This document shows, one piece after another, positions 1 to 10,441 of a DNA stretch of 64,000 bases (the stretch's first letter is position 1; each line of letters begins with the position of its first letter). The notes beneath the pieces are model-generated. The model searched no databases and was not told the origin of the DNA. It saw only the letters and a program-made list of their open reading frames with translations. Origin of the DNA: Rhodanobacteraceae bacterium (GTDB lineage Bacteria > Pseudomonadota > Gammaproteobacteria > Xanthomonadales > Rhodanobacteraceae); assembly GCA_016790075.1 (NCBI GenBank), contig JAEUPP010000038.1:62001-126000 (forward strand), written 5' to 3'. The position numbers and the translations under genes are program-made.

Positions 1-1583
1 TCAAATCCGTGAAAACGTGCATCGGCCTGTGACCATTGCCGCAGCGGCAGCTCGTCCTGGATCTCGCCGGTATCGGCGAGGTAGATGTAGTCGCTGAAGC
101 GGTTGACGTAGCCTGATACCTTGGCGTCGACAAAGTCGCTGTGGAAGTGCAAGCCGAGCTCGACCTGATGAGAGGTTTCCTTGTTCGCCTGCGGCAGGCC
201 GACTTCGAATGACTCGGTCGCAACGTGCGGGCCGTTTGCAAACAGTTCCTCTTCTGCCGGTGCGCGTTGCGCACGGTCGAGGTTGAGGTTCAGGTGCCAG
301 CCCTCGGCGAGCCTGAAGGCCGCGCCGGCCGACAGGCTCAGCGGCGAGAAACTGCGTTTGGCCCCGTCACTGGGGTCGCTAACGTGGCGATCAATGCGTG
401 CGCCGAGATCCAGCTTCAAACGGTCCCATTCGCGCTGTTCCATACCAAACAGCCCGTAGCTGCGTGTCTGGGACGGCGGTACGAAGGCTTCTTCACCGAT
501 CGCTCTGAAGTCACGATGCAGGAACTGCAGGCCGAACGCACCGCGCCAGCCGGCGACTTCACGCTGCACGAATTCAACCCGGCTTTCGTTGGACTGGCTC
601 AGAAAGACCGTGCCAATTTCGTCACCTTCAAATTCAGTGTGCCGATAGTCGGTATGGCTTGTGCTGATGCGTACCGCTTCGATCGCACCCGCATCGAGAT
701 TCAGGCCACCCTTGAGGTCATAACGTGTCTGCTGCAGTTGCAGCGTGACAGCGGCTTCATCCTCGGCGGCGTCGCCGGGCTCGGCGGGATTACCGTAGTG
801 GTTGAGGAACCGCGAAACTGCCAGCCCCAGGAATCCCCGATCACCGATCCATGCGCCACCGATTGATCCGGACTTGGTCGTCAGAAAGCTGTTCTCGATC
901 TTGCCGTCGGGGCCATCATAGTCGTCCGTATCGCGATAGGCGCCGTCCGCATGCAGTACGAATTGACCGCTACTGAGATCGAGCCTGGCCATGCCCGTGC
1001 GCTCATTCGCCGCGTCATTGCCACGCAGTTCGGCGCGGCCCGAGAACGGTCGGTCAGGCAACCTGTCGGGGACACGCCCGTCGACAACATTGACGACACC
1101 GCCGATTGCGCCCGAGCCATAGAGCAGGGTGGCAGGCCCCTTGAGCACTTCGATCTGGTCGGCGAGAAACGGTTCTATCGAAACAGCGTGATCCTGGCTA
1201 ACGCTGGAAACATCGCCGGAACTCACCCCGTTGGACAGCACGCCGACACGCGGGCCATCCAGGCCACGAATCACCGGGCGGCCCACACCGGGCCCGAAAT
1301 AGGTGGTTTGTACGCCTGGCTGTTTTGCCACGGTTTCACCCAGCGTGCCGGCTTTGGCATCGTCCAGAGCGGCACCGGCAAGTACGCTGACAGGAGCAAT
1401 GACATCATCGGCACCTTGTTTGATCGGCAGCGCATACACCTGCACCTCATCGAGCTGGTGCGCCTGTTGCGGCGAATTGCGCTCAGCGCCGGTCGTGCTG
1501 CTTGGCGCAGTCTCCGTCGTGGCAGCTGCTGTTGCGGTATTCAGTGCAGCTAGGATGGTCAGCGATAGCACAGCCTGTTTCAT
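1..1583 (-). CDS. TonB-dependent outer-membrane receptor, ZnuD-like (3' end outside window)
   Basis: Outer-membrane active transporter, most likely for zinc or a zinc complex. The start is the ATG complementary to 1581-1583. It opens a signal peptide (MKQAVLSLTILAALNTATA) followed by a plug domain: LDEVQVYALP resembles a TonB box, then GETVAKQPGVQT, RPVIRGLDGPRVGVL and a plug end around VEVLKGPATLLYGSGAIGGVVN-type residues. About 527 codons are visible, and the rest of the barrel runs off the left edge. The plug resembles the ZnuD family of zinc receptors. A Zur-box-like palindrome 36 nt upstream and the divergent MerC/CDF pair support a zinc role. A receptor for another metal chelate cannot be excluded from sequence alone. 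Confidence 0.85.
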   Translation of the reverse strand, partial: MKQAVLSLTILAALNTATAAATTETAPSSTTGAERNSPQQAHQLDEVQVYALPIKQGADDVIAPVSVLAGAALDDAKAGTLGETVAKQPGVQTTYFGPGVGRPVIRGLDGPRVGVLSNGVSSGDVSSVSQDHAVSIEPFLADQIEVLKGPATLLYGSGAIGGVVNVVDGRVPDRLPDRPFSGRAELRGNDAANERTGMARLDLSSGQFVLHADGAYRDTDDYDGPDGKIENSFLTTKSGSIGGAWIGDRGFLGLAVSRFLNHYGNPAEPGDAAEDEAAVTLQLQQTRYDLKGGLNLDAGAIEAVRISTSHTDYRHTEFEGDEIGTVFLSQSNESRVEFVQREVAGWRGAFGLQFLHRDFRAIGEEAFVPPSQTRSYGLFGMEQREWDRLKLDLGARIDRHVSDPSDGAKRSFSPLSLSAGAAFRLAEGWHLNLNLDRAQRAPAEEELFANGPHVATESFEVGLPQANKETSHQVELGLHFHSDFVDAKVSGYVNRFSDYIYLADTGEIQDELPLRQWSQADARFHGF

Positions 1584-1618
1584 GCGTGACTCCGAACGAC
1601 GGCATAGCGAGTGAATTC

Positions 1619-1641
1619 GATATGTTATACTGTATCAAATC
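1619..1641. promoter_or_regulatory. Candidate Zur operator between receptor and merC/CDF genes
   Basis: A 23-bp imperfect palindrome, GATATGTTATA then C then TGTATCAAATC, matches the enterobacterial Zur consensus (half-site GAAATGTTATA) at about 17 of 22 defined positions. It is an AT-rich island in GC-rich DNA, 36 nt upstream of the receptor ATG and 105 nt upstream of the merC ATG, so it could act on both divergent promoters. Function is inferred. Confidence 0.6.
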
Positions 1642-1745
1642 GACCGCTGGCAATGCCTGTCGAAAGTCACGCCTGGATTCCGCGGCAGTCGGCGCGGGTG
1701 GCCATCGGCGTCGTAAGCTGTTCCCCTGCCTGTTGAAGAGTCCAC

Positions 1746-2210
1746 ATGCGTTACGAGGTCTGCGACGTGAATTCAAGCGAGCCTTCCGGTACTGACGCGC
1801 GCCGCCCGCGCGCTGGCGGATTTGCCGCGCTCGCTGACCGTTTTGGTGCGACGGCGTCCTTTCTCTGTGCGATTCACTGCGCCCTGCTGCCGTTTGTGAT
1901 TACGCTGTTACCGGCACTGGGGTTGGCAGTGCTCGCCGATCATGCGTTTGAGCGCGGCTTCGTCGTGTTTGCTTGTTCGCTCGCCGCGCTGATGTTGCTT
2001 CTGGGGTATCGCCGGCATCGACGTGTCAATGCGCTGTTGCTGCTGTTTCCTGCGCTGCTGCTGTTGCTGGCTGGCATCGTCGTGGATTTCGAGCAGTCGG
2101 CCGTTGCCCACGCCTGGTTGGTCAGCACCGGCGGCAGCCTGCTTGCGCTGGCGCATCTGGTGAACCTGCGTCTGTCGCATGTACACGACGCGAACTGTCG
2201 GCACGGGTGA
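1746..2210 (+). CDS. MerC-domain integral membrane protein
   Basis: Small inner-membrane protein of 154 residues with four predicted hydrophobic segments. The first carries the MerC-type motif FLCAIHCALLPF (C-x2-H-C), which in mercury-resistance MerC proteins is part of the metal-binding entry site. The C-terminus is His-rich (LSHVHDANCRHG). A GAAGAG Shine-Dalgarno sits about 7 nt before the ATG; an internal GTG at 1767 is an alternative. No mer operon is present. MerC-domain proteins occur widely outside mercury loci, and here the partner genes are a zinc-type TonB receptor and a CDF exporter, so a role in zinc homeostasis is inferred. The transported ion is not visible from the sequence. 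Confidence 0.8.
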   Translation: MRYEVCDVNSSEPSGTDARRPRAGGFAALADRFGATASFLCAIHCALLPFVITLLPALGLAVLADHAFERGFVVFACSLAALMLLLGYRRHRRVNALLLLFPALLLLLAGIVVDFEQSAVAHAWLVSTGGSLLALAHLVNLRLSHVHDANCRHG

Positions 2211-2238
2211 TTGTGTAACCGCCGCGGCGATTCCTAGC

Positions 2239-3330
2239 ATGGCCACATCTTCAAGCGTGCCAGTTGCCATGAACCATCCGCATTCCCATGCCAGCGCAAC
2301 ATCGTTGCCGCCGCACCATGACCACGGCCATGATTCGGCACATGGTCATAGCCATGTCGAACTCGACGACGAAGCTCGCAGCCATCTAGCCCCCTATGCG
2401 CGAGACGGTGCACGTACGCACAAGCTACTGCTCGCGTTCGCACTGACTTCGCTGATGCTGATCGTTGAGGCGGTCGGCGGTTGGTGGTCGGGTTCGCTTG
2501 CACTCCTGGCGGATGCAGGCCACATGCTGGTCGATGCACTTGCGCTGCTGTTTGCATGGCTCGGTGCGTATTTTGCGCGGCGACCTGCCGACGCGCGGCG
2601 CAGCTTTGGCTATGCCCGGCTCGAAATACTGGTCGGCTATACCAATGCGCTGTCGCAATTTCTGCTTGTGGGCTGGATTCTGCTGGAGGCCTTTCAACGG
2701 TTCTACGCACCGGCGCCGATTCTGTCCGGCACGATGTTGCTCGTTGCGATTGCCGGTCTTGCGGTGAATCTGCTCGTGCTCAACGTGCTGGGTGGCCACG
2801 ACCACGATGACCTGAATACGGCGGGTGCGCGCCTGCACGTGCTGGGTGACCTGCTCGGCTCGCTGGGAGCGGTCAGTGCCGCACTACTCGTGCGCTATTT
2901 TGACTGGCTTTGGGCCGATCCAGCGATCTCGGTGCTGGTGTCATTGTTGATCCTCAATAGTGCCTGGCGCCTGCTGCGCCGTTCCGCACATATTTTGCTG
3001 GAGGGCGTGCCGGAAGATCTGGCGATCGAAGCGCTGGTCGATGATCTGGAGCGGGAAGTGCCGGTCGTGCGCGATGTGCATCACGTGCATATCTGGCAGC
3101 TTGCAGGCGGTGTTCGCGTAGCGACCCTGCACGCGCGACTCAACGAGGGTACGGCGCCGGATCAGGCGATACTTGAGATCGGTCGTACCCTGCGTCACCG
3201 TTTTGGTATCGAGCATGTCACCGTGCAGCTCGATGGCGTGAACTGCCATGCCCCAGCCTGCACGCCATCCCGGCAGGAACGGTCGCATTCCAGCTGCTCG
3301 CACCATGACCATCACGGTCATACGCACTAG
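2239..3330 (+). CDS. Cation diffusion facilitator, zinc/cobalt/cadmium exporter (CzcD/ZitB-like)
   Basis: Proton-coupled exporter of divalent metals across the inner membrane. It has a His-rich N-terminus (HSHA, HHDHGHD, HGHSH), six membrane segments, and the paired HxxxD metal sites of the ZitB/CzcD group: LLADAGHMLVDAL in segment 2 and HVLGDLLGSLG in segment 5. A cytoplasmic C-terminal domain includes VHHVHIWQL, and the tail is also His-rich (HHDHHGHTH). The start is uncertain: ATGs at 2179 (overlapping merC), 2239 and 2269 are all in frame and none has a clear Shine-Dalgarno. I chose 2239 because the His-rich region begins soon after. It is likely co-transcribed with merC. The metal is probably zinc, judging by the neighbouring zinc-type receptor and Zur box. 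Confidence 0.88.
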   Translation: MATSSSVPVAMNHPHSHASATSLPPHHDHGHDSAHGHSHVELDDEARSHLAPYARDGARTHKLLLAFALTSLMLIVEAVGGWWSGSLALLADAGHMLVDALALLFAWLGAYFARRPADARRSFGYARLEILVGYTNALSQFLLVGWILLEAFQRFYAPAPILSGTMLLVAIAGLAVNLLVLNVLGGHDHDDLNTAGARLHVLGDLLGSLGAVSAALLVRYFDWLWADPAISVLVSLLILNSAWRLLRRSAHILLEGVPEDLAIEALVDDLEREVPVVRDVHHVHIWQLAGGVRVATLHARLNEGTAPDQAILEIGRTLRHRFGIEHVTVQLDGVNCHAPACTPSRQERSHSSCSHHDHHGHTH

Positions 3331-3429
3331 CAGGCCTGGCAGCCCGCTGCTGTCGCGCTAGAGCCGCAATGCGCTGGCCGCGGAGGTATGCGCCTCGTGC
3401 CTGTGGCGCCAGCACGGGAGCCCTCGGTT

Positions 3430-3457
3430 TTGCGCACAGCGGTGGCGCTGGTAAGCT
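3430..3457 (+). promoter_or_regulatory. Possible sigma-70 promoter for the THX gene
   Basis: TTGCGC (3430-3435) and TAAGCT (3452-3457) are separated by 16 nt and lie 38 nt before the THX start. The match is moderate. It is plausible because THX is a monocistronic gene with its own terminator. Confidence 0.3.
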
Positions 3458-3494
3458 ACGCGGCCATTGCATGTAATTTCTGGAGTGATTCAAG

Positions 3495-3668
3495 ATGGGT
3501 AAGGGCGATCGCAAGACCCGCAAGGGCAAGACCTATTCCGGCAGCTACGGCAACGTCCGTCCGCACGCCGTCAAGACTGACGCGGCGACGAAGACCGTCA
3601 GCAAGACCGCTGCGAAAAAGGCTGCCCCCGTTGCGAAGAAGCCAGCCGCGAAGAAGCCGGCGGCCTGA
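3495..3668 (+). CDS. Small ribosomal subunit protein THX (bTHX)
   Basis: A 57-residue, very basic protein beginning MGKGDRKTRKGKTYSGSYGN and continuing VRP, which matches the THX family of tiny 30S proteins (MGKGDxKxxxGKxxxGSYGxxRP). THX binds near the top of the 30S head in Thermus, and homologues occur in several proteobacterial and Bacteroidetes lineages. The conserved core is the first ~25 residues. The rest is a low-complexity Lys/Ala/Pro tail (KKAAPVAKKPAAKKPAA) reminiscent of histone-like tails. GGAG lies 9 nt before the ATG, and a strong terminator follows the stop by about 30 nt, so the gene is a complete single-gene unit. Confidence 0.88.
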   Translation: MGKGDRKTRKGKTYSGSYGNVRPHAVKTDAATKTVSKTAAKKAAPVAKKPAAKKPAA

Positions 3669-3699
3669 TCCCGCGATGTTTTGCCGATGAACCTAAAGG

Positions 3700-3723
3700 C
3701 CCCCGCGAAAGCGGGGGTTTTTT
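3700..3723 (+). terminator. Rho-independent terminator of the THX gene
   Basis: A perfect 7-bp stem, CCCCCGC/GCGGGGG, is closed by a GAAA tetraloop and followed directly by six T residues. This is the strongest intrinsic terminator in the window. Confidence 0.92.
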
Positions 3724-3813
3724 ATGGTGCGCCCGGCAGGGGCGCATGCTTGGAGGTGAAAAGCCTCGTGAGCAAATCATGGCTAGCGAAGTGCCGCTCA
3801 TTCTGCAGCCGGA

Positions 3814-4527
3814 GTGCAGCTGGTCGTGCTCCAGGCATGCAGCGTCTGTTTGGCCCGGGCCGGCGCGTCTGCTGCGGTTGCCGGCAGGTCCGGCACGACG
3901 CCACGGCCTTCCCAATTGCTGCCCGTGACGCGATGGACCGGACGTTGCCAGGGTGTGCGGGCCTTGTATGAACTTGATCTCGCGTCCATGCACTGGGTGC
4001 GCATTGGCGTTGGTGCCACGGGGATCGAACAAGTGCTGGCTGACAACAAATGGATTTATTACGTCACGGCCGACGCCGGTGCGCGTCGCCTGTGGCGGCG
4101 CTCGCGCGAAACAGGAGTCGAGCAGATGATCGCGGAAGGACTGGAGCGCGGGCCTGTTGCCGGCGATGGACGCGGTGGGGTCTGGTATATCGACGCGCAA
4201 CGCAAGACCTTGGTACGCCGTGATGCCGACGGCCAGGTCGAGCCCTGGCTGGAAGACATGGGCTATTGGACAGCGTATTCCTGGACCGTGACAGAGGAGG
4301 GTGTCTACGCGTTGCTGGAGCCGGCAGGAAAAGCGCTCGGTCTGTATTTCATGCCAGCAGGCCATGCGCCGGTTCTGGTTGCGCCCATAGACGGCATTCC
4401 CGCACTGGGTCTTGCCGTACGTAAGGACGGGCATGAGCTGATCCTCGCCCGTCCGCCGCCGGCAGCGCATGACCTGGTCTGGTTGCGCCTGCCGGCGCCA
4501 ACAGGCACGCCTGTTTCTGGGCCGTGA
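3814..4527 (+). pseudogene. Remnant of a beta-propeller protein, probably the C-terminal part of a CadC-like regulator
   Basis: The recognisable protein begins near 3960 (VRALYELDLASMHWVRIG) and continues as propeller-like strands: NKWIYYVT, RRLWRRSRETG, DGRGGVWYIDAQRKTLVRRDADGQ, EGVYALLEP and DGHELILAR. This resembles the periplasmic propeller half of CadC-like winged-helix regulators common in Xanthomonadales. No DNA-binding domain, signal sequence or transmembrane helix is encoded upstream in any frame. The first ~50 codons of the open frame (GTG at 3814) look like non-coding translation, with no Shine-Dalgarno. I read it as a 5'-truncated relic between the THX terminator and hutI. A short expressed gene starting later is possible but unlikely. 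Confidence 0.5.
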
Positions 4528-4594
4528 CAGCTGCCGCGACATCTCCCTAGCGGACCGACCTCAGTCCGGGCCAGGGAAACAATGGCCAATCCAG

Positions 4595-5821
4595 TCACAC
4601 GAGCCGGCGTCCACCGGCGTAGACGCGCACGGCTGCGTCGGCGCCGAGCCAGTAGCAGAGTTCCGCAGGCTCTGCGATGTTCCAGACGGCCAGATCTGCA
4701 CGCAGCCCAGCAGCTAGTCGGCCGCGGTCGCCAAGACCCAGGGCGCGTGCTGCATGCACGGTAGTACCGCGCAGCGCCTCTTCGGGGGTAAGCCGGAACA
4801 GGGTGCAGGCCAGACTCATGGCCATGCGCAGGGACAGCAAGGGCGAGGTTCCGGGATTGAGATCGGTTGATACGGCGATGGCGACGCCGTGCTCGCGCAG
4901 CGCGTCGATGGGCGGCAGCTTGGTTTCGCGCAGCACGTGGAAGGCGCCGGGCAGCAGCACCGCGACAGTGCCGGCTTCAGCCATCGCCTGGACGCCGGCT
5001 GCGCTGGTGTACTCGATGTGATCGGCGGAAAGGCCGCGGAATTCCGCCACCAGTGCAGCACCCTGCAGATCGCTGAGCTGGTCCGCATGGAGCTTCACCG
5101 CAAGGCCGAGTCCACGCGCGGTTTCAAATACGCGCCGTATTTCACTGGGGGTGAAGGCGATTTTCTCGCAGAACGCGTCGACCGCATCGACCAGCCCCTC
5201 AGCGGCCAGCGCTGGCATCATGTGGATGCAGACTTCGTCGATATAGGCCGACTGGTTGCCCGCGAATTCCGGCGGCAACGCATGGGCGCCGAGGAAGGTA
5301 GTGCAGATGCCGACGCCGAGTTCGTGACCGATGCGCTTTGCCACCTGCAGCATCTTGCGTTCGCTGGCGAGATCCAGGCCGTAACCCGATTTGATCTCTA
5401 GCGTCGTGACGCCGTCGGCACGCAGCAGGCGGGCACGCGCCAGCGACTGGGCGAACAATTCCTCGGCACTGGCGCTCCGGGTCTGGCGCACCGTGGAATT
5501 GATACCGCCGCCAGCGCGTGAAATTTCCTCGTAGCTGACACCGTTGAGGCGCTGCTCGAACTCGTGTGCGCGGTTGCCGGCGAAAACAAGGTGAGTATGG
5601 CAATCGATCAGGCCCGGCGTGACCCAGGCGCCTTGCAATGATTCGACCTGACGTGCGAGTGCTGGCGCGGCGTCCGGTAGTTCCGCACGCGGCCCCGCAT
5701 AGGTGATGAGGCCATTGCGCCAGGCTATGGCGGCGTCGTCGATGCGGCCATAAGCGCGTCCGTTGTCGACGAAGCTCGCGAGCTGGCAGTCCAGCAACAG
5801 GCAATCCCAGATCGTATCCAT
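4595..5821 (-). CDS. hutI: Imidazolonepropionase
   Basis: Third enzyme of histidine catabolism: a cytosolic amidohydrolase-fold enzyme that opens 4-imidazolone-5-propanoate to N-formimino-L-glutamate. The protein is 408 residues, the family's normal length, from ATG 5821 (MDTIWDCLL). Metal and catalytic motifs are clear: [38 protein letters not shown] and [10 protein letters not shown]. It is divergent from hutF, with 99 nt between the starts, so the two genes may share a promoter region. hutH is not in the window. Confidence 0.97.
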   Translation of the reverse strand: MDTIWDCLLLDCQLASFVDNGRAYGRIDDAAIAWRNGLITYAGPRAELPDAAPALARQVESLQGAWVTPGLIDCHTHLVFAGNRAHEFEQRLNGVSYEEISRAGGGINSTVRQTRSASAEELFAQSLARARLLRADGVTTLEIKSGYGLDLASERKMLQVAKRIGHELGVGICTTFLGAHALPPEFAGNQSAYIDEVCIHMMPALAAEGLVDAVDAFCEKIAFTPSEIRRVFETARGLGLAVKLHADQLSDLQGAALVAEFRGLSADHIEYTSAAGVQAMAEAGTVAVLLPGAFHVLRETKLPPIDALREHGVAIAVSTDLNPGTSPLLSLRMAMSLACTLFRLTPEEALRGTTVHAARALGLGDRGRLAAGLRADLAVWNIAEPAELCYWLGADAAVRVYAGGRRLV

Positions 5822-5920
5822 GCGCCGATGGTAACAGCCAGGCACTACTTGGCGTCGGCGTTGCGAACGCTCACTATGCAGGGCTTGGTTGCCGAAGTGG
5901 CCAAGCACTTGGGAGGTTTC

Positions 5921-7273
<1,353 letters not shown>

Positions 7274-7291
7274 TCGGCCTCGCCCGCGCCT

Positions 7292-8569
7292 TTAATCCGT
7301 ATCGCGCAACAGAAGGCGCAGGGTTCGTGCATCACCGTCATTGCGCGCGGGTTTGACCTGCAGCAGGTGTGCGAGCAGCGGATACACGTCGACATTGTCG
7401 AAGACGGGCACGCGTGCCCCTGGTCGGAATGCCGGCCCGTTCGCGACGAACAGCGCGCCCATGTCGGGCAGGGTGTTGTCGTAGCCGTGTTCGCCAAGGG
7501 AAGGCGGGCTCGTGCGCGCGGCGAGCGCGCTGGTCGTCGTCATGATCCAGCCTTGCTGCGCGAGGCAGACTATAGGTGGAATGCGGGCATGCGTGCCGTA
7601 GTGGAAATGCGCCGGCATTTGCCCGCGGCGCCAGCATTGCATGTGCGGATGCGGCCGCAGCAGCGCAGACTCCGCGTAGCGCCGTTGTCCGGGTTCCGGT
7701 GCGAAGCCGGCGACGACGCCCAGGTTGACCGCCTGCACGCGTTCCAGGTCGACCACTGTGTCGACCAGCACCAGCTTTTCGGCGCCTGCCGGGGTCTGGC
7801 CATGGTCCGACAGTACGATCAGATTCAGCGACCGGCGCAGGCCGCGTGCCTCCAGGCCGTCGAGCAGGCGGCCCAGCGTTGCGTCGATTTGCGCCAGCAC
7901 TGCATTCACTTCGGCTGAGTCAGGGCCGTAGTCGTGACCGGCGCGGTCGACCTGCTCGAAGTACAGCGTAATGAAACGCGGCCGCTGCGCCAGCGGCAAG
8001 TCCAGCCAGTCCAGCACCGTATCGACGCGTGCATCAGCCCCGAGGTTGCGGTCAAACGGTTTCCAGTAGCTGGGCCGCACACCACCGATGGCCGTGTCCG
8101 AGCCTGGCCAGAACATCGTTGCGCTGCGCAGGCCATGGCGTTCAGCGGCGACCCAGATCGGTTCACCGCCCCACCAGTGGGCTTCCCTTGTCGTGCGTGC
8201 GTCGTTGTATACGAAACTTATTTTTCCGTCGTTGCCCTGAATGCGGTTGTGCACTATGCCGTGATGATCCGGGCGCAGGCCTGTCACCAAGGTGTAGTGA
8301 TTCGGAAAGGTCAGCGAGGGAAACGAGGGGCGTAGCGCGTCGGCGCGTACCCCGCCGGCGGCGAGTGCGGACAGGCGTGGGGTTACGCCGCGATCCAGGT
8401 AATCGGCGCGGAAACCGTCGATCGACACGAGCAGCAGATAGCTTTCCGCGGCCGAATGCGACGCCGCTACGGGGATGTGGGAGCGCGTCGCACAGGCGCT
8501 GGTCAGGGCAAATAACGCAAGCGAAACCAGACGCAGCCACGGCGTCAAGCGGCTAGGGAAATTGGGCAT
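7292..8569 (-). CDS. Nucleotide pyrophosphatase/phosphodiesterase-family lipoprotein
   Basis: Alkaline-phosphatase-superfamily enzyme related to ectonucleotide pyrophosphatases (ENPP). The ATG at 8569 opens a lipoprotein signal, LVSLALFALTSAC, whose Cys would be lipidated; longer frames lack this logic. Active-site signatures are present: VSIDGFRADY (first metal Asp), PSLTFPNHYTLVTG (Thr nucleophile and Asn), EQVDRAGHDYGP, LSDHGQTP, and a GEHGYDN segment with the last His. At 425 residues it is close to bacterial NPP length. It sits between hutF and hutU on the opposite strand with no evident metabolic link. Substrate preference (nucleotides versus phospho- or phosphonate diesters) cannot be read. 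Confidence 0.88.
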   Translation of the reverse strand: MPNFPSRLTPWLRLVSLALFALTSACATRSHIPVAASHSAAESYLLLVSIDGFRADYLDRGVTPRLSALAAGGVRADALRPSFPSLTFPNHYTLVTGLRPDHHGIVHNRIQGNDGKISFVYNDARTTREAHWWGGEPIWVAAERHGLRSATMFWPGSDTAIGGVRPSYWKPFDRNLGADARVDTVLDWLDLPLAQRPRFITLYFEQVDRAGHDYGPDSAEVNAVLAQIDATLGRLLDGLEARGLRRSLNLIVLSDHGQTPAGAEKLVLVDTVVDLERVQAVNLGVVAGFAPEPGQRRYAESALLRPHPHMQCWRRGQMPAHFHYGTHARIPPIVCLAQQGWIMTTTSALAARTSPPSLGEHGYDNTLPDMGALFVANGPAFRPGARVPVFDNVDVYPLLAHLLQVKPARNDGDARTLRLLLRDTD

Positions 8570-8639
8570 GTGCGGAATTATGCCAGCCGGCGCAGCGGGC
8601 TGGGCCCTCCGGGTGCACCAACGCGCTAGCACAGTGCGA

Positions 8640-8667
8640 TTGGAAGCGGCCGGCAGCCCCCTATAAT
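8640..8667 (+). promoter_or_regulatory. Probable sigma-70 promoter of hutU
   Basis: TTGGAA (8640-8645), a 16-nt spacer and a perfect TATAAT (8662-8667) lie 26 nt before the hutU ATG. It overlaps the upstream region of the divergent phosphodiesterase gene. I could not recognise a HutC operator here. Confidence 0.65.
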
Positions 8668-8693
8668 CGTCGACTCGCCTTACGGAGCTGGCC

Positions 8694-10364
8694 ATGAACG
8701 CCCCCACTCGCATCGACACGTCGCGCGTGATACGCGCACCGCGCGGCAATACGCTCACGTGCAGGAGCTGGTTGACCGAGGCGGCCTTCCGCATGTTGCA
8801 GAACAATCTGGATCCCGAGGTTGCGGAAAATCCGGCCGAGCTCGTGGTCTACGGCGGCATAGGCCGTGCGGCGCGCAACTGGGAGTGTTTTGATGCGATC
8901 CTGCGTTCGCTACGCGAGCTCGGCGACGAAGAAACCTTGCTGATCCAGTCGGGCAAGCCGGTCGGTATTTTCCCCACCCATGCCGACGCGCCGCGGGTGC
9001 TGCTCGCCAATTCCAATCTGGTGCCGGCCTGGTCCACCTGGGAACATTTCAACGAATTGGACCGCAAGGGGCTGATGATGTACGGCCAGATGACGGCCGG
9101 ATCGTGGATCTACATCGGCAGTCAGGGCATAGTCCAGGGTACCTACGAAACCTTCGTCGAAATGGGCCGCCAGCACTACGGCGGCAGTCTGCGTGGTCGA
9201 TGGATACTGACGGCGGGGCTGGGGGGCATGGGCGGCGCGCAGCCGCTGGCCGCGTCGCTGGCAGGGGCCTGCTCGCTCTCGATTGAGTGCCAGCAGAGCC
9301 GTATCGATTTCCGCCTAAAGACACGTTATGTCGACGAGCAGGCTACCGACCTCGACGACGCACTCGCACGTATTGCCCGGTACACCGCGGCGGGCGAGGC
9401 CAAATCCATTGCGCTGCTCGGCAACGCCGCCGAGGTGCTGCCCGAACTCGTTCGCCGTGGCGTGCGCCCCGACGCTGTCACCGATCAGACCAGTGCGCAC
9501 GACCCGGTCAACGGTTATCTGCCGACGGGCTGGAGCGTCGAGCAATGGGTCGAGCGGCGCAAGTCCGACCCGCAGGGTACGCGTGACGCTGCCAAACGTT
9601 CGATGAAGATCCATGTCGAGGCGATGCTCGCCTTCCACGCTCAGGGCGTGCCGACCTTCGACTACGGCAACAATATCCGCCAGATGGCCAAGGACGAAGG
9701 CTGTGCCAACGCCTTCGATTTCCCGGGTTTTGTGCCCGCGTTCGTGCGTCCGCTGTTCTGCCGCGGCATAGGGCCGTTCCGCTGGGTAGCCCTGTCCGGT
9801 GATCCGGAAGATATCTACCGGACCGATGCCAAGGTCAAGGAACTGATTCCCGACGACGCCCATTTGCATAACTGGCTCGACATGGCGAAGTCGCGCATCA
9901 GCTTTCAGGGCCTGCCGGCGCGCATCTGCTGGGTTGGCCTGGGGCTGCGCCACAAGCTCGGCCTTGCCTTCAACGAGATGGTACGCACGGGCGAACTCAA
10001 GGCACCTGTCGTGATCGGGCGTGATCATCTCGACTCCGGCTCGGTGGCAAGTCCCAACCGCGAAACCGAGTCCATGCGTGATGGCAGTGATGCCGTGTCC
10101 GACTGGCCCCTGCTCAATGCCTTGCTGAACACGGCTGGCGGCGCGACCTGGGTCTCGCTGCATCACGGCGGTGGAGTCGGCATGGGCTATAGCCAGCATT
10201 CCGGGGTCGTCATCGTCTGCGACGGCAGTGCCGCAGCGGATCGGCGCCTGGCACGTGTGCTGTGGAACGATCCAGGCAGCGGTGTCATGCGCCACGCGGA
10301 CGCGGGCTACGCGATTGCGCAGGATTGTGCACGTGAGCAGGGGCTCAAGTTGCCTATGCTGTAA
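8694..10364 (+). CDS. hutU: Urocanate hydratase
   Basis: Second step of histidine catabolism: NAD+-dependent hydration of urocanate to imidazolonepropionate. The protein is 556 residues, the standard length. Family signatures include [31 protein letters not shown] (a near-invariant block), the NAD-binding [37 protein letters not shown] and a C-terminal [16 protein letters not shown]. The start follows GGAG by 7 nt and lies just downstream of a good promoter. It is separated from hutF/hutI by the phosphodiesterase gene, so the hut genes here do not form one operon. Confidence 0.98.
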   Translation: MNAPTRIDTSRVIRAPRGNTLTCRSWLTEAAFRMLQNNLDPEVAENPAELVVYGGIGRAARNWECFDAILRSLRELGDEETLLIQSGKPVGIFPTHADAPRVLLANSNLVPAWSTWEHFNELDRKGLMMYGQMTAGSWIYIGSQGIVQGTYETFVEMGRQHYGGSLRGRWILTAGLGGMGGAQPLAASLAGACSLSIECQQSRIDFRLKTRYVDEQATDLDDALARIARYTAAGEAKSIALLGNAAEVLPELVRRGVRPDAVTDQTSAHDPVNGYLPTGWSVEQWVERRKSDPQGTRDAAKRSMKIHVEAMLAFHAQGVPTFDYGNNIRQMAKDEGCANAFDFPGFVPAFVRPLFCRGIGPFRWVALSGDPEDIYRTDAKVKELIPDDAHLHNWLDMAKSRISFQGLPARICWVGLGLRHKLGLAFNEMVRTGELKAPVVIGRDHLDSGSVASPNRETESMRDGSDAVSDWPLLNALLNTAGGATWVSLHHGGGVGMGYSQHSGVVIVCDGSAAADRRLARVLWNDPGSGVMRHADAGYAIAQDCAREQGLKLPML

Positions 10365-10441
10365 GTACCCTGCCTGACTCGCCACTGGCTTTGTCCACCC
10401 CCCCTCGGCACGGCAGTGCCCGCCACAACGGAGCAGTAGAC

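Noticed and set aside
3598-4542. 314-residue minus-strand open frame spanning THX and the propeller relic
   Set aside because: It crosses a strong terminator and the THX gene, and has no domain-like segments.
9315-10385. 356-residue minus-strand open frame
   Set aside because: Antisense of hutU.
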